Shown here piece by piece: positions 10,361 through 19,185 of a DNA stretch of 64,000 bases (within the stretch, counting starts at the first letter, position 1; each line of letters starts with the position of its first letter). A program made the position numbers and the translations under genes. The stretch lies in assembly GCF_036227105.1 (NCBI RefSeq), contig NZ_CP109434.1, positions 2,298,001 through 2,362,000 on the forward strand. The letters are read 5' to 3'. Source of the stretch: Amycolatopsis sp. NBC_01488 (lineage in GTDB: Bacteria; Actinomycetota; Actinomycetes; Mycobacteriales; Pseudonocardiaceae). Below the pieces are notes generated by a model. That model had not been told where the DNA came from and made no database searches. It was given only the letters and a program-made list of their open reading frames with translations.

Positions 10361-11659
10361 ATGACCCGGTGGACCAACTGGGCGGGCACGGCGTCCGCGT
10401 CGCCGCTGCACGTTCACCAGCCGCGCAGCGCGGCGGAGATCGCGGCGACCGTCGCGAGCATCGCCGCGGCCGGCCGGACCGTGCGTCCCTGGGGCAGCGG
10501 CCATTCCTTCACCGCGATCGCCGTCGCCGACTCCGACGCCCTCGACCTGCGGAACTGGACCGGCATCGAAAAGGCCGACCTCGAAACCGGGCACGTCACC
10601 GTCCGCTCGGGCACCACGATCAAGCAGCTCAACGCCGAGCTCGACGCGCTCGGGCTGGCCATGACCAACCTCGGCGACATCGACGCACAGACCATCGCCG
10701 GCGCGATTTCCACCGGCACCCACGGCACCGGCGCGCGCCTCGGCGGTATCGCCACCCAGGTCGCCGCGCTCGAACTCGTCCTGGCGGACGGCTCGGTCGT
10801 CAGCTGTTCGGCCGAAGAGAAACCCGACCTCTTCGCCGCCGCCCGCGTCGGCCTCGGCGCGCTCGGCGTGATCACCACGGTGACGCTCAAGTGCGAACCG
10901 TCCTTCATCCTGCGCGCGCAGGAACGGCCGGAGCCGCTGGAGCAGGTCCTCGAAGGCTTCCACGAGTTCGCCGACGAGAACGAGCACTTCGAGTTCTACT
11001 GGTTCCCCTACGGCACGAACGCCCTGGTCAAGCGCAACAACCGGACCGACACCGCGCAGCCGCTGAGCAAGGTCCGCGAGTTCGTCGATTACCAGATCAT
11101 GGAGAACGTCGCGTTCGGCGGCCTCTGCCGGACGGGCCGGCTGATGCCGCGGCTCGTGCCGTCGCTCGGCAGCTTCGCCTCCAACGTCCTGAGCGCGCGC
11201 GAGTACAGCGACACCTCCCACCGCGTCTTCGTCACGGCGCGCAACGTTCGTTTCACCGAAACGGAATACGCTGTTCCACGTGAATCAGTGCTCGACGTGC
11301 TCGCCGAACTACGCGCCGTAGTTCCGACGTTGAAGGACCCGGTGATGTTCCCGGTCGAGGTGCGCGTCGCCGCGGCCGACGACATCTGGCTGTCGACCGC
11401 GCAGGGCCGCGACTCCGCCTACATCGCCATCCACCAGTTCGTCGGCATGCCGTACCGCGAGTACTTCAGCGCGTTCGAGAAGATCGCCGGCGCGGTCGGC
11501 GGCCGCCCGCACTGGGGCAAGATGCACGACCTCGACGCCGGTGTCCTCCGCTCGCGCTACCCGCACTTCGACGACTTCCTGCGCGTGCGCAAGGAAACCG
11601 ACCCGAGCGGCGTCTTCACCAACACCTACCTGGACCGGGTGCTCGGGCCCGTCGGCTAG
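10361..11659 (+). CDS. D-arabinono-1,4-lactone oxidase/L-gulonolactone dehydrogenase-like FAD enzyme
   Basis: 432 residues. The N-terminal FAD-binding PCMH/VAO domain shows TVRPWGSGHSF and TNLGDIDAQTIAGAISTGTHGTG. The C-terminal ALO domain ends with GRPHWGKMHDLDAG, the HWGK motif of aldonolactone oxidoreductases, and YPHFDDFLRVRKETDPSGVFTNTYLDRVLG. The His in STGTHGTG could be a flavin-contact residue. Family members oxidise aldono-1,4-lactones such as L-gulonolactone. The ATG at 10361 is chosen for its GGAGGG site 7 bp upstream. Its stop overlaps the stop of the opposite prs-like gene (shared CTAG). Confidence 0.88.
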   Translation: MTRWTNWAGTASASPLHVHQPRSAAEIAATVASIAAAGRTVRPWGSGHSFTAIAVADSDALDLRNWTGIEKADLETGHVTVRSGTTIKQLNAELDALGLAMTNLGDIDAQTIAGAISTGTHGTGARLGGIATQVAALELVLADGSVVSCSAEEKPDLFAAARVGLGALGVITTVTLKCEPSFILRAQERPEPLEQVLEGFHEFADENEHFEFYWFPYGTNALVKRNNRTDTAQPLSKVREFVDYQIMENVAFGGLCRTGRLMPRLVPSLGSFASNVLSAREYSDTSHRVFVTARNVRFTETEYAVPRESVLDVLAELRAVVPTLKDPVMFPVEVRVAAADDIWLSTAQGRDSAYIAIHQFVGMPYREYFSAFEKIAGAVGGRPHWGKMHDLDAGVLRSRYPHFDDFLRVRKETDPSGVFTNTYLDRVLGPVG

Positions 11660-12606
11660 AACAGCGCGGACACCGATTCGCCGTTGTGGATGCGGCGGAT
11701 CGCCTCGGCCATGGCCGGTGCGATCGACAGGATCTTCAGCTTCTCGGTGCGTTCCTCTTCGGGCACCGGGACCGTGTTGGTGCAGACGATCTCCAGCACC
11801 TCCGGCCGGCTGCCGATGCGCTCGATGGCCTTCGCCGCGAACAGGCCGTGCGTGCAGGCGACGCGGATCGAGCGCGGCTCCAGCTCGGCCAGCCGGTCCA
11901 GCAGCTCGAGCACCGTGCTGCCCTTGGCGATCTCGTCGTCGAGCACGATGACGTCGCGGCCGGTGATCTCGCCGATCACCGACGTGATCTGGACGCGGTC
12001 GTCGGGGAAGCGCTCCTTTGCGCCGGCCGCGACCTGGGCGCCGAGGAGCCGCGCGAAGTGCGACGCCTCCTTCGCGTTGCCCAGGTCGGGCGAGACGACG
12101 GTGGTGCGTGACAGGTCGTACTGGCGGAAGTGCCTGGCCAGCTCCTGCAGCGCGTGCAGGTGGTCGACCGGGACGCTGAAGAAGCCGTGGACCTGCGGCG
12201 AATGCAAGGTCATCGCGAGGACGCGGTTCGCGCCGGCCGTGGTCAGCAGGTCGGCGACCAGGCGGCCGCCGATGGAGATGCGCGGCGCGTCCTTCTTGTC
12301 CGAGCGCGCGTACGAGTAGTGCGGCATCACGGCGGTGATCCGCGACGCCGACGCGCCGCGCGCCGCGTCGAGCATCAGCAACAGCTCGACCAGGTGCTCC
12401 TGCACCGGCTTCACGAGCGGCTGAATGATGAAGACGTCGCGCTCCCGGCAGTTCGCCTGCAGCTGCACCTCGAGGCAGTCGTTCGCGAACCGCTGGATCT
12501 CGACCGGGCGCAACGGCACGCCCAGGTGCTTGCAGATCTCTTCGGCCAACTCGGGGTGCGCGCTGCCGCTGAAGACGGCGATTTCTCTGGATGCCTGGGT
12601 GATCAC
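11656..12606 (-). CDS. prs: Ribose-phosphate pyrophosphokinase, divergent paralogue
   Basis: 316 residues, full length for PRPP synthetase. Recognisable are FSGSAHPELAEEICKHLGVPL..EIQRFAND at the N-terminus, RISIGGRLVADLLTTAGANRVL, the TLHSPQVHGFFSVPVDHLHA region and the PRPP loop VIVLDDEIAKGST. Canonical enzymes have DLHA and a DDMxDTAGT-type loop, so this copy departs from consensus at substrate-contacting positions and is probably a secondary paralogue with altered regulation or substrate. GTG start overlaps the stop of the upstream NAD(P)-binding gene by 4 bp (GTGA), indicating translational coupling. Confidence 0.85.
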   Translation of the reverse strand: MITQASREIAVFSGSAHPELAEEICKHLGVPLRPVEIQRFANDCLEVQLQANCRERDVFIIQPLVKPVQEHLVELLLMLDAARGASASRITAVMPHYSYARSDKKDAPRISIGGRLVADLLTTAGANRVLAMTLHSPQVHGFFSVPVDHLHALQELARHFRQYDLSRTTVVSPDLGNAKEASHFARLLGAQVAAGAKERFPDDRVQITSVIGEITGRDVIVLDDEIAKGSTVLELLDRLAELEPRSIRVACTHGLFAAKAIERIGSRPEVLEIVCTNTVPVPEEERTEKLKILSIAPAMAEAIRRIHNGESVSALF

Positions 12607-13253
12607 AGTGCTGAAATCGCCTCACCGATCGCGGTTTCGCCGGAAATCAGTTCCAAGGTGCGCCGCGCGGACGCGGGTGTGTCGAGCAGCGCCACGAGCA
12701 CCGCGGCGACGTCGTCGCGGGGCACCGGGCCGCGGCCGGTCTTGTCGGCCAGCAGGACCAGGCCGGTGCCGGGGTCGTCGGTGAGCTGGCCCGGCCGGAG
12801 GATCGTCCAGTCGAGGTCGCGGGCCTTGAGGTCGTCTTCCGCCGCGCGCTTGGCGCGCAGGTAGTGGCGGAATTCGTCGCTGACGTTGGGGTTGTCGGGG
12901 TTGTCGGCGCCCATCGAGCCGACCTGGATGTGCCGCCGGACGCCGGCGCGCTCGGCCGCTTCGGCGAACAGCGCGGCGGCGCCACGGTCCACAGTGTCCT
13001 TGCGGGCGGTGCCGCTGCCCGGGCCGGCGCCGGCCGAGAAGATCGCGGCGTCGGCGCCCTTCAACACCTCGGCGACGGCGTCCACCTCGGCGTTCTCCAG
13101 GTCGAGCACGACGCCCTGGGCACCCGCGGCTTCGAGATCCGCCGCGTGCGCCGGGTTCCGGATGATCCCGACCGCTTCGTCACCGCGCGCGGCAAGCAGC
13201 CGCTCGAGCCGCAGCGCGATCTGACCGTGTCCACCTGCAATGACGACTCGCAT
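12603..13253 (-). CDS. NAD(P)H-binding protein (NmrA/YwnB-like atypical SDR)
   Basis: 216 residues with a Rossmann nucleotide-binding motif at the extreme N-terminus (VVIAGGHGQIALRLERLLAARG), then VVLDLENAEVDAV, AAIFSAGAGPGSG and HIQVGSMGADNP, typical of atypical short-chain dehydrogenases such as YwnB/NmrA. The active-site Tyr-x3-Lys of classical SDRs is not obvious, so it may be a sensor or a reductase of unknown substrate. It is the first gene of a coupled pair with the prs-like gene. Confidence 0.8.
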   Translation of the reverse strand: MRVVIAGGHGQIALRLERLLAARGDEAVGIIRNPAHAADLEAAGAQGVVLDLENAEVDAVAEVLKGADAAIFSAGAGPGSGTARKDTVDRGAAALFAEAAERAGVRRHIQVGSMGADNPDNPNVSDEFRHYLRAKRAAEDDLKARDLDWTILRPGQLTDDPGTGLVLLADKTGRGPVPRDDVAAVLVALLDTPASARRTLELISGETAIGEAISAL

Positions 13254-13285
13254 GAGCCGACCCTATCCCGGTGAGATCGAGCCCG

Positions 13286-13939
13286 TCAGTCGAGCGACGC
13301 GGGGACCTCGGCGGTGCGGAGCAGGTGGTCGTAGACGACCTCGTTCACCAGGCGGGAGACCGGGTCCTCGGCCAGCACGACGCGCTCGGTGCGGCCCTCG
13401 AGGTCGAGGTCGACGACCGCGTTCGGGTCGGCCGTCACGACGGCGAGGCCGTACGCACGGGCGCGCGGCAGGCAGTTGCCGACGTAGTCCTCGGTGAGGA
13501 TGACCGGCGACGGCAGCACCATCGCGGCCTCGCCGTAGCGGGCGAACGGAACCGCGGAGGCCATCGCGGTGCGCCAGTGGCGCGCGACGGCCAGGACGCC
13601 GACGATCTCGGCGGCCGGGGCGGGGGCGGTTCCGGCCAGCTCCGGCCAGGTCCAGGTGTCGACGGTGGCGCGGTCGGCCACCGGGCCGGCACCCATCGCG
13701 ATGCGTTCGGCGTGCACGTCGGTGCGGAGCTTGGCGACCACGCAGACCTTGCGGCCGAGGATCGTGGTCTCGGGGAGGACGACGCCGTTCCAGCCCAGCT
13801 GGGCCGCGGCGGCGACGGCGAGCTCGTCGACGCTCGAAGGGAGCTCGATCGGCGGCACCACTCGGCTCGGCATCGACCGGCTGCGCTTCGCGCCACCGGC
13901 GACCGTCGAGCGCTCGGTGTTCTGAGGTGTAGCCGCCAC
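13286..13939 (-). CDS. Hypothetical protein (217 aa)
   Basis: No family recognised. The N-terminal ~30 residues are polar and probably disordered. The rest looks like a globular alpha/beta protein (LPETTILGRKVCVVAKLRTDVHAERIAMG, AAEIVGVLAVARHW, GLAVVTADPNAVVDLDLEG). No signal peptide or membrane helix. It lies 32 bp upstream of the NAD(P)-binding gene on the same strand and may share its transcript. The frame is supported by codon bias over the whole length. Confidence 0.65.
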   Translation of the reverse strand: MAATPQNTERSTVAGGAKRSRSMPSRVVPPIELPSSVDELAVAAAAQLGWNGVVLPETTILGRKVCVVAKLRTDVHAERIAMGAGPVADRATVDTWTWPELAGTAPAPAAEIVGVLAVARHWRTAMASAVPFARYGEAAMVLPSPVILTEDYVGNCLPRARAYGLAVVTADPNAVVDLDLEGRTERVVLAEDPVSRLVNEVVYDHLLRTAEVPASLD

Positions 13940-14361
13940 GAGTCCGCCTCCTTCTAACCTGCACCGCTTCGTGACCGGTGAAAACCGGCACTCAATCTGT
14001 CTAACAGCGTGGCGGCGCGGCGTCGCCGGGTAGTGCGAGTGGCTGCGATCGGCGGCGCCCAGCGGTCGATGACCGGTCGGTAGGCGGTCATGGGACTTCG
14101 GTCGAACGGTGCGGCCAACCGAGTGATCGCGGGGTGAGTGGCACTACCGTCCGCCTGCGGACGACTACCCGCGGCAGGATTCGGCCCACCCCCGCCGACT
14201 AGCCCGTTCGGCGCAACCCCGGGAAAATCCACAGTGGACGCGGGGCGCTGAGCTGCGGTTGTCCGCCGTCACCCACACGGCGGTGACTTGCGCCGCAGCG
14301 GTGTCGCGCGCCCGGGACTAAAGTTACCCACCAGTCACTTAGTCGTCGCCGTGGAGGACCG
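13940..14361. other. Divergent intergenic region before the CitE-like pair
   Basis: 422 bp without a gene. It must contain the promoter of the leftward hypothetical gene and that of the rightward lyase pair. One copy of the palindrome TCCACAGTGGA is present at 14228-14238. The lyase gene has a GGAGGA ribosome-binding site just before its ATG. No RNA structure was recognised. Confidence 0.4.
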
Positions 14362-15432
14362 ATGCGCTCCCCGAAGGACTTCTTCGCCCCGCTCGCCCTG
14401 GGCGCGCCCGCTCCCGTGCGGGAGATCCCGGTGACGCCGTCCCGGATGATCCACTTCTTCGACCCCGGCAACGAGAAGATGGCGGCGAAGGTGCCGGACC
14501 TCGCCAAGAAGGTCGACGTCCTGCTCGGCAACCTCGAGGACGCCGTGCGCGCCGACCGCAAGGAGGCCGCGCGCGCCGGGCTCGTCGCGATCGCCAAGGC
14601 GAACGACTTCGGGAAGACGCAGCTGTGGACGCGCGTCAACAGCCTGGACTCGCCGTGGGTGCTCGACGACCTGGTGACGCTGGTCACCGAGATCGGCGAC
14701 CAGCTCGACGTGATCATGGTGCCGAAGGTCGAGGGCGCGCAGGACATCCACTACGTCGACCGCCTGCTGGCGCAGCTCGAAGCGCGCGCGGGCCTGACGA
14801 AGCCGTTGCTGGTGCACGCGATCCTCGAGACGGCGAGCGGCATGGCCAACGTGGAGGAGATCGCCGGCGCGAGCCCGCGCATGCAGGGCATCTCGCTCGG
14901 CCCGGCCGACCTGGCCGCCAGCCGCCGGATGAAGACGACCCGCGTCGGCGGCGGGCACCCCGGCTACCTGGTGCGCACCGACCCGACGGGCGACGACCTG
15001 ACCGAGGGCCGGACGACCTACCAGCAGGACCTCTGGCACTACACGGTCGCGCGCATGGTGGACGCCTGCGCGATGCACGGGATCCTGCCGTACTACGGGC
15101 CCTTCGGGGACATCCGCGACGTCGTCGCGTGCGAGGACCAGTTCCGCAACGCGTTCCTGCTCGGCTGCGTCGGCGCGTGGAGCCTGCACCCCGTGCAGAT
15201 CGACATCGCGAAGAAGGTGTTCTCGCCTTCGCCGTCCGATGTGGCCTGGGCGCGTCGCGTCATCGCCGAGATGGGCGACGGCACGGGCGCGGCGATGATC
15301 GACGGGAAGATGCAGGACGACGCGTCGGTGAAGCAGTGCCGCGTGGTCGCCGAACTGGCCGACGCCCTCGCGGCGGACGACCCCGAGCTCGCGGCCGCTT
15401 ACGACGCCGCCACCAAGGAGATCCTGGGATGA
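14362..15432 (+). CDS. HpcH/HpaI aldolase/citrate lyase family protein (malyl-CoA lyase-like)
   Basis: 356 residues, a CitE-like TIM barrel with an N-terminal extension. Motifs include [18 protein letters not shown] (metal site, L-x-LEDAV), [34 protein letters not shown] and [26 protein letters not shown]. The last stretch and [17 protein letters not shown] resemble L-malyl-CoA/beta-methylmalyl-CoA lyases, which cleave malyl-CoA into acetyl-CoA and glyoxylate. The next gene starts inside its stop codon (ATGA), so the two are made together and may form a complex. Exact substrate not determinable. Confidence 0.85.
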   Translation: MRSPKDFFAPLALGAPAPVREIPVTPSRMIHFFDPGNEKMAAKVPDLAKKVDVLLGNLEDAVRADRKEAARAGLVAIAKANDFGKTQLWTRVNSLDSPWVLDDLVTLVTEIGDQLDVIMVPKVEGAQDIHYVDRLLAQLEARAGLTKPLLVHAILETASGMANVEEIAGASPRMQGISLGPADLAASRRMKTTRVGGGHPGYLVRTDPTGDDLTEGRTTYQQDLWHYTVARMVDACAMHGILPYYGPFGDIRDVVACEDQFRNAFLLGCVGAWSLHPVQIDIAKKVFSPSPSDVAWARRVIAEMGDGTGAAMIDGKMQDDASVKQCRVVAELADALAADDPELAAAYDAATKEILG

Positions 15433-16286
15433 CCACGCCTAGACGCTCGGTGCTCTACATGCCCGGCGCGAACGAGCGCGCGCTGGAGAAGGCCAAGACC
15501 ATCCCGGCCGACGCGCTGATCCTCGACCTCGAGGACGCCGTCTCCCCCGACGCCAAGGAGGCGGCGCGCGAACGCGTCTGCGCCGCCGCGGCTTCGGGTG
15601 ACTACGGCGAGCGCGAGGTGACGATCCGGGTCAACGGCCTCGACACCGAATGGCACGACGCCGACCTGCGCGCGGCCGCGTCGGCCGGGCCGGGCGCGGT
15701 GGTCGTGCCCAAGGTGAACTCGGCGGCCGAGGTGCACAACATCGAGCGCGCGCTGGAGCTGGGCGGGGCACCGGAGCACACGAAGATCTGGGCGATGGTC
15801 GAGACACCGGTCGCGATGCTGCACGCCGAGGAGATCGCGGCGGCGTCCGAGCGGCTGACCGTGCTGGTGATGGGCACGAACGACCTGGCCAAGGAGCTGC
15901 ACGCGGAGTTCGTCCCGGGCCGCGGGCCGCTGCTCGGCGGGCTTTCGCTGTGCCTGCTGGCCGCGCGCGCGACCGGCAAGGTCATCCTCGACGGTGTCTA
16001 CAACGACGTGAAGGACCTTCCCGGGTTCGAGGCCGAGTGCGAGCAGGGCCGGCAGTACGGCTTCGACGGGAAGACGTTGATCCACCCGGCGCAGGTCGAG
16101 CCGTGCAACCGGATCTTCGCGCCGTCGGAGGAGGAGATCGACCGGTCGCGGCGGATCATCGAAGCCTTCGAGGAGGCCAAGGCCGCGGGCCGCGGCGTGG
16201 TCACTGTGGACGGTCGGATGATCGAAAACCTGCACGTCGACAATGCGCGGCGGGTGCTGGCGCTGGCCGAGGCGGTCAAGCGCTGA
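15429..16286 (+). CDS. CitE-like CoA-ester lyase (HpcH/HpaI family)
   Basis: 285 residues, typical length for citrate lyase beta-like proteins. Seen are [37 protein letters not shown] (metal ligands), [34 protein letters not shown] and the C-terminal [17 protein letters not shown], all diagnostic of the family. Relatives act as malyl-CoA thioesterase or (S)-citramalyl-CoA lyase. The two adjacent paralogues share little outside the active-site motifs, suggesting separate steps of one pathway, for example lyase plus thioesterase. A strong terminator follows the stop. Confidence 0.87.
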   Translation: MTTPRRSVLYMPGANERALEKAKTIPADALILDLEDAVSPDAKEAARERVCAAAASGDYGEREVTIRVNGLDTEWHDADLRAAASAGPGAVVVPKVNSAAEVHNIERALELGGAPEHTKIWAMVETPVAMLHAEEIAAASERLTVLVMGTNDLAKELHAEFVPGRGPLLGGLSLCLLAARATGKVILDGVYNDVKDLPGFEAECEQGRQYGFDGKTLIHPAQVEPCNRIFAPSEEEIDRSRRIIEAFEEAKAAGRGVVTVDGRMIENLHVDNARRVLALAEAVKR

Positions 16287-16290
16287 GCCC

Positions 16291-16320
16291 CGGTGGCCGG
16301 GCGGGACCGCCCGGCCACCG
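16291..16320. terminator. 14-bp perfect hairpin between convergent genes
   Basis: cggtggccgggcgg (16291-16304) pairs exactly with 16307-16320, immediately after the lyase stop (16286) and just before the end of the leftward CU044_5270-like gene (16327). It can serve both strands. Confidence 0.85.
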
Positions 16321-16326
16321 GTCGGT

Positions 16327-17199
16327 TCACTTCGGCAGCTTGTCCGTCCATTCGGCAGTGATCGCGGCCCCCTGCGGGTCGGCGACGTGGACGAGCCCGC
16401 CGTTCGGGGGAACGTACGTCGACGTCGCGTTGACGCGGCCCGTTGCCGGATCGACGACCAGACGCTCGCCCAGCGGCAGCAACAGAGCCTGGCCCCCGGA
16501 TACCGCGCCGAGCGCGCGCACTCCCGGGTACGCCGCGATGGCGCGGAACGCCGCCGCTCGCACGTCCGGGGCCGCGGGCACCGTCGACACCAGCGAGATC
16601 AGCGACTGGAGCAGCGCTTGTTCGCGGTCTTTCGGCATCAGCGGGTGCATGCTCACCTTGGCGTCGCTGCGCTTCAGCGCGTTCACGATCCAGTCCCGCA
16701 GCGCCGTCGGCTCGGTCGGCAGAGCCCGGATCTGGTCGAGGGTGACTTCGAGGGCGACCAGCCGGAAGGGCTGCAAACCCACGGACTCGAGCTGGTCCCC
16801 GGACTTCGCGCCGCGGTACCACTGGTGGCCGTCGGCCGCCGCGGTCCAGTACTCGAGGCCGGACTTCCCCGCGGAGATCTTCACGTGCCAGTAGGTGCCG
16901 CTTTCCGCCGGCGCCTTCGCGGCCACGGTGGCCGCCGCGAGGAGCACCTGCTGCCCGGTGTCGACCGGGGCGACCGCCTGCGGAGGCGCCGCCGGGGCCG
17001 GAGCGCCGGGCAGGGTCGCCACCACGACGCCGGCCGCGACCGCGGCAGCGGCGAGGCCGGCCCCGAGCACCAACGGCCGGAACCGCTTCGGGGGTGCGCC
17101 GAGCATGCGGTTCTGCAGCCGGTGCCGGCTGCGGTCGACGACGTCCTGCGCGGGCTCGTCGGGGATCAGCGCTGCGCGCAGCGCCTCCAGGTCATTCAT
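16327..17199 (-). CDS. CU044_5270-family membrane protein, sigma-factor partner
   Basis: 290 residues: a short cytoplasmic N-terminus (MNDLEALRAALIPDEPAQDVVDRSRHRL), one transmembrane helix (PLVLGAGLAAAAVAAGVVVATL) and an extracellular domain containing YWHVKI..EYWTAAADGHQWYRG and a C-terminal LLLPLGERLVVDPATGRV. This layout matches the CU044_5270 family, which is regularly encoded after ECF sigma factors and thought to act like an anti-sigma or envelope sensor. Its start overlaps the sigma gene by 8 bp, indicating coupling. Anti-sigma action is inferred from context. Confidence 0.8.
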   Translation of the reverse strand: MNDLEALRAALIPDEPAQDVVDRSRHRLQNRMLGAPPKRFRPLVLGAGLAAAAVAAGVVVATLPGAPAPAAPPQAVAPVDTGQQVLLAAATVAAKAPAESGTYWHVKISAGKSGLEYWTAAADGHQWYRGAKSGDQLESVGLQPFRLVALEVTLDQIRALPTEPTALRDWIVNALKRSDAKVSMHPLMPKDREQALLQSLISLVSTVPAAPDVRAAAFRAIAAYPGVRALGAVSGGQALLLPLGERLVVDPATGRVNATSTYVPPNGGLVHVADPQGAAITAEWTDKLPK

Positions 17200-17704
17200 C
17201 GCGGGCCTCCTGGGCGAGTACGGGGGTGAGCTTCTTGCGGGCGCGCGTCAGCCGGGAGCCGACCGTGCCCGGGGAGATGCCGAGTGCCTCGCCGACTTCC
17301 GCGTAGCCGAGATCGGCGAGAGCGACCAGCAGCAGGACGTCACGTTCGCCGGCGGTCAGCCGGGCCAGCGCCTTCCCCAGCTGCCCGGCCACGACGACGC
17401 GGTTTTCGTGGCCTTCGGCGGCGCGAGGCGTCTCGAGCCGCGAGAGCGCGCGGTAGTGCCGGGCTTCCTTGCGGCGATGCCGGGACACCAGGTTCGTCGC
17501 GATACCGAACAGCCAGGCCCGCACGTCGCCGCGAGTGGCGTCGAACGTCTTGCGGCGGTCGAAGGCCACCAGGAACGTCTCGGCGGCGATGTCCTCCGCG
17601 GCCTGGGCGCCGAGCCGCCCCGCGACGTAGCGGTAGATGGCCGCGAAGTGGCGGTCGTGCACCTCGGTGAACTGCTCGATGTCGGTCACCGGGGCCGCCG
17701 TCAT
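17192..17704 (-). CDS. ECF RNA polymerase sigma factor
   Basis: 170 residues with a sigma-70 region 2 (FAAIYRYVAGRLGAQAAEDIAAETFLVAF and DVRAWLFGIATNLVSRHRRKE) and a region 4 helix-turn-helix (YAEVGEALGISPGTVGSRLTRARKKL), and no other domain. It is followed by its overlapping membrane partner gene, the common sigma/anti-sigma pair layout. Target promoters are unknown; autoregulation is likely. The ATG at 17704 is preceded by GAGG. Confidence 0.92.
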   Translation of the reverse strand: MTAAPVTDIEQFTEVHDRHFAAIYRYVAGRLGAQAAEDIAAETFLVAFDRRKTFDATRGDVRAWLFGIATNLVSRHRRKEARHYRALSRLETPRAAEGHENRVVVAGQLGKALARLTAGERDVLLLVALADLGYAEVGEALGISPGTVGSRLTRARKKLTPVLAQEARDE

Positions 17705-17783
17705 GGGGCTGCCTCTGTCATGGGGTTCCTTCCCGTCGGCGACAGCTTCACCACCACTTCGCCGCGGACCCCGGAACCCTTCC

Positions 17784-19169
17784 CTATCCGATCGGCCAGG
17801 GACGCTGCGGCTCGCGAAGGCGTTCGTACGCCGCGGCCGCGCGCAGGACGCCGACGTCGTCGAAGCGGCGGCCCGTCAGCTGGAGGCCGATCGGGCGGCC
17901 GTCGTCGGTGTAGCCGCAGTTCAGGGACACCGACGGCTGGCCGGACATGTTGTACGGCACGGTGAACGCGATGTGCTCGAACGGCCTGGCCGGGTCGTTC
18001 GTCGGGGACGCCCACTCCGCCGGTGGGGCCGCTACCGGACACGTCGGGGAGAGAACGACGTCGTACGCGGAAGTCGCGCGCAAGGCCGCGACGCTGATCG
18101 CGTCGATCTGGGCGAAGCCGCGGTAGACGTCCACTCCGGACACCTCCGCGCCGCCCGCGGCCCAGTCCGCGATGTACGGGAGGACCTTCGCGCGCCGGTC
18201 CGGCGGCAACGCCGCCATGTCCGACCACGCGCGCGTGCGCCAGAAGACGTCCAGGCCGCCGAGCATTTCCCGGGTGAGGAACGGCCCGACCGGCTCGACG
18301 ATCGCGCCCGCGGCTTCGAAGGCGCGAGCCGCCGCGGTGACCGCGTCGCGCGTCGCCGGATCCACCGGGAGGCCGACGCCGGGGTCGAGGTGCAGGCCGA
18401 CGCGGAGTCCGGCCACCGAAGAGTCCGGCGACGACCACTCCAGATCGGCCGGCGGCAAGCTCAGGTGGTCCCGCGGGTCGGGCGCCGACAGGACGCTCAT
18501 CAGCAACGCCGTGTCGGCGACCGTGCGGGTCATCGGGCCGGCGACGCGGCCGAGGAACGGCGGGTCGACCGGCACGCGGCCGAAGCTCGGCTTCAGCCCG
18601 ACCAGCCCGCACCAGCCCGCGGGCAGCCGGATCGAGCCGCCGATGTCGGTGCCGACGTGCAGCGGGCCATAGCCCGCGGCCGCCGCCGCACCCGCTCCCG
18701 CGCTGGATCCGCCGGGCGTGGCCGACGTCCGCCACGGGTTCCGCGCGGTTTCGTGGAAGCTCGACAGCCCGGACGTCAGCATCCCGTAGTCGGGCATGGT
18801 CGTCTTGGCCAGCAGGACGCCGCCGGACTCGCGGACCCGCGCGGCGGCCGGGGCGTCTTCCGCGGCCGGGACCAGTGCGGTGGCCGCGGTGCCCAGCGGG
18901 ACCGGTGTGCCGCGCGTGGCGATGTTCTCCTTGAGCGTCAACGGCACGCCGTCGATCGGGCCCAGCGGCTCATCCGACGCCCAGCGGGCTTCGGACGCCT
19001 TCGCGTCATCGAGAGCCGCCGAGGGGTCGTACGCGTACAACGCGTGCAACTCGGGCTCTCGCGCCTCGATGCGGTTCGCCACCGCTTCGGTCACCTCGAC
19101 CGGCGAGAGCGTCTTCGCGCGGTAGTGCGCGACCAGCTCGACGGCGGTCAGGTCAGGCAACTCGGGCAT
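17784..19169 (-). CDS. Amidase signature family enzyme
   Basis: 461 residues with the full Ser-cisSer-Lys triad: Lys80 in PLTLKENIA, Ser155/156 in TPGGSSAGAG and nucleophile Ser179 in VGTDIGGSIR. The enzyme hydrolyses an amide to acid plus ammonia or amine in the cytoplasm (no signal peptide). It lacks features specific to GatA. It is the last gene of the ABC importer/aldehyde dehydrogenase/SDR operon, 16 bp after the SDR, which suggests that the imported solute carries an amide bond cleaved here. Confidence 0.88.
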   Translation of the reverse strand: MPELPDLTAVELVAHYRAKTLSPVEVTEAVANRIEAREPELHALYAYDPSAALDDAKASEARWASDEPLGPIDGVPLTLKENIATRGTPVPLGTAATALVPAAEDAPAAARVRESGGVLLAKTTMPDYGMLTSGLSSFHETARNPWRTSATPGGSSAGAGAAAAAGYGPLHVGTDIGGSIRLPAGWCGLVGLKPSFGRVPVDPPFLGRVAGPMTRTVADTALLMSVLSAPDPRDHLSLPPADLEWSSPDSSVAGLRVGLHLDPGVGLPVDPATRDAVTAAARAFEAAGAIVEPVGPFLTREMLGGLDVFWRTRAWSDMAALPPDRRAKVLPYIADWAAGGAEVSGVDVYRGFAQIDAISVAALRATSAYDVVLSPTCPVAAPPAEWASPTNDPARPFEHIAFTVPYNMSGQPSVSLNCGYTDDGRPIGLQLTGRRFDDVGVLRAAAAYERLREPQRPWPIG

Positions 19170-19185
19170 GAGCGCTCCTCACGAA

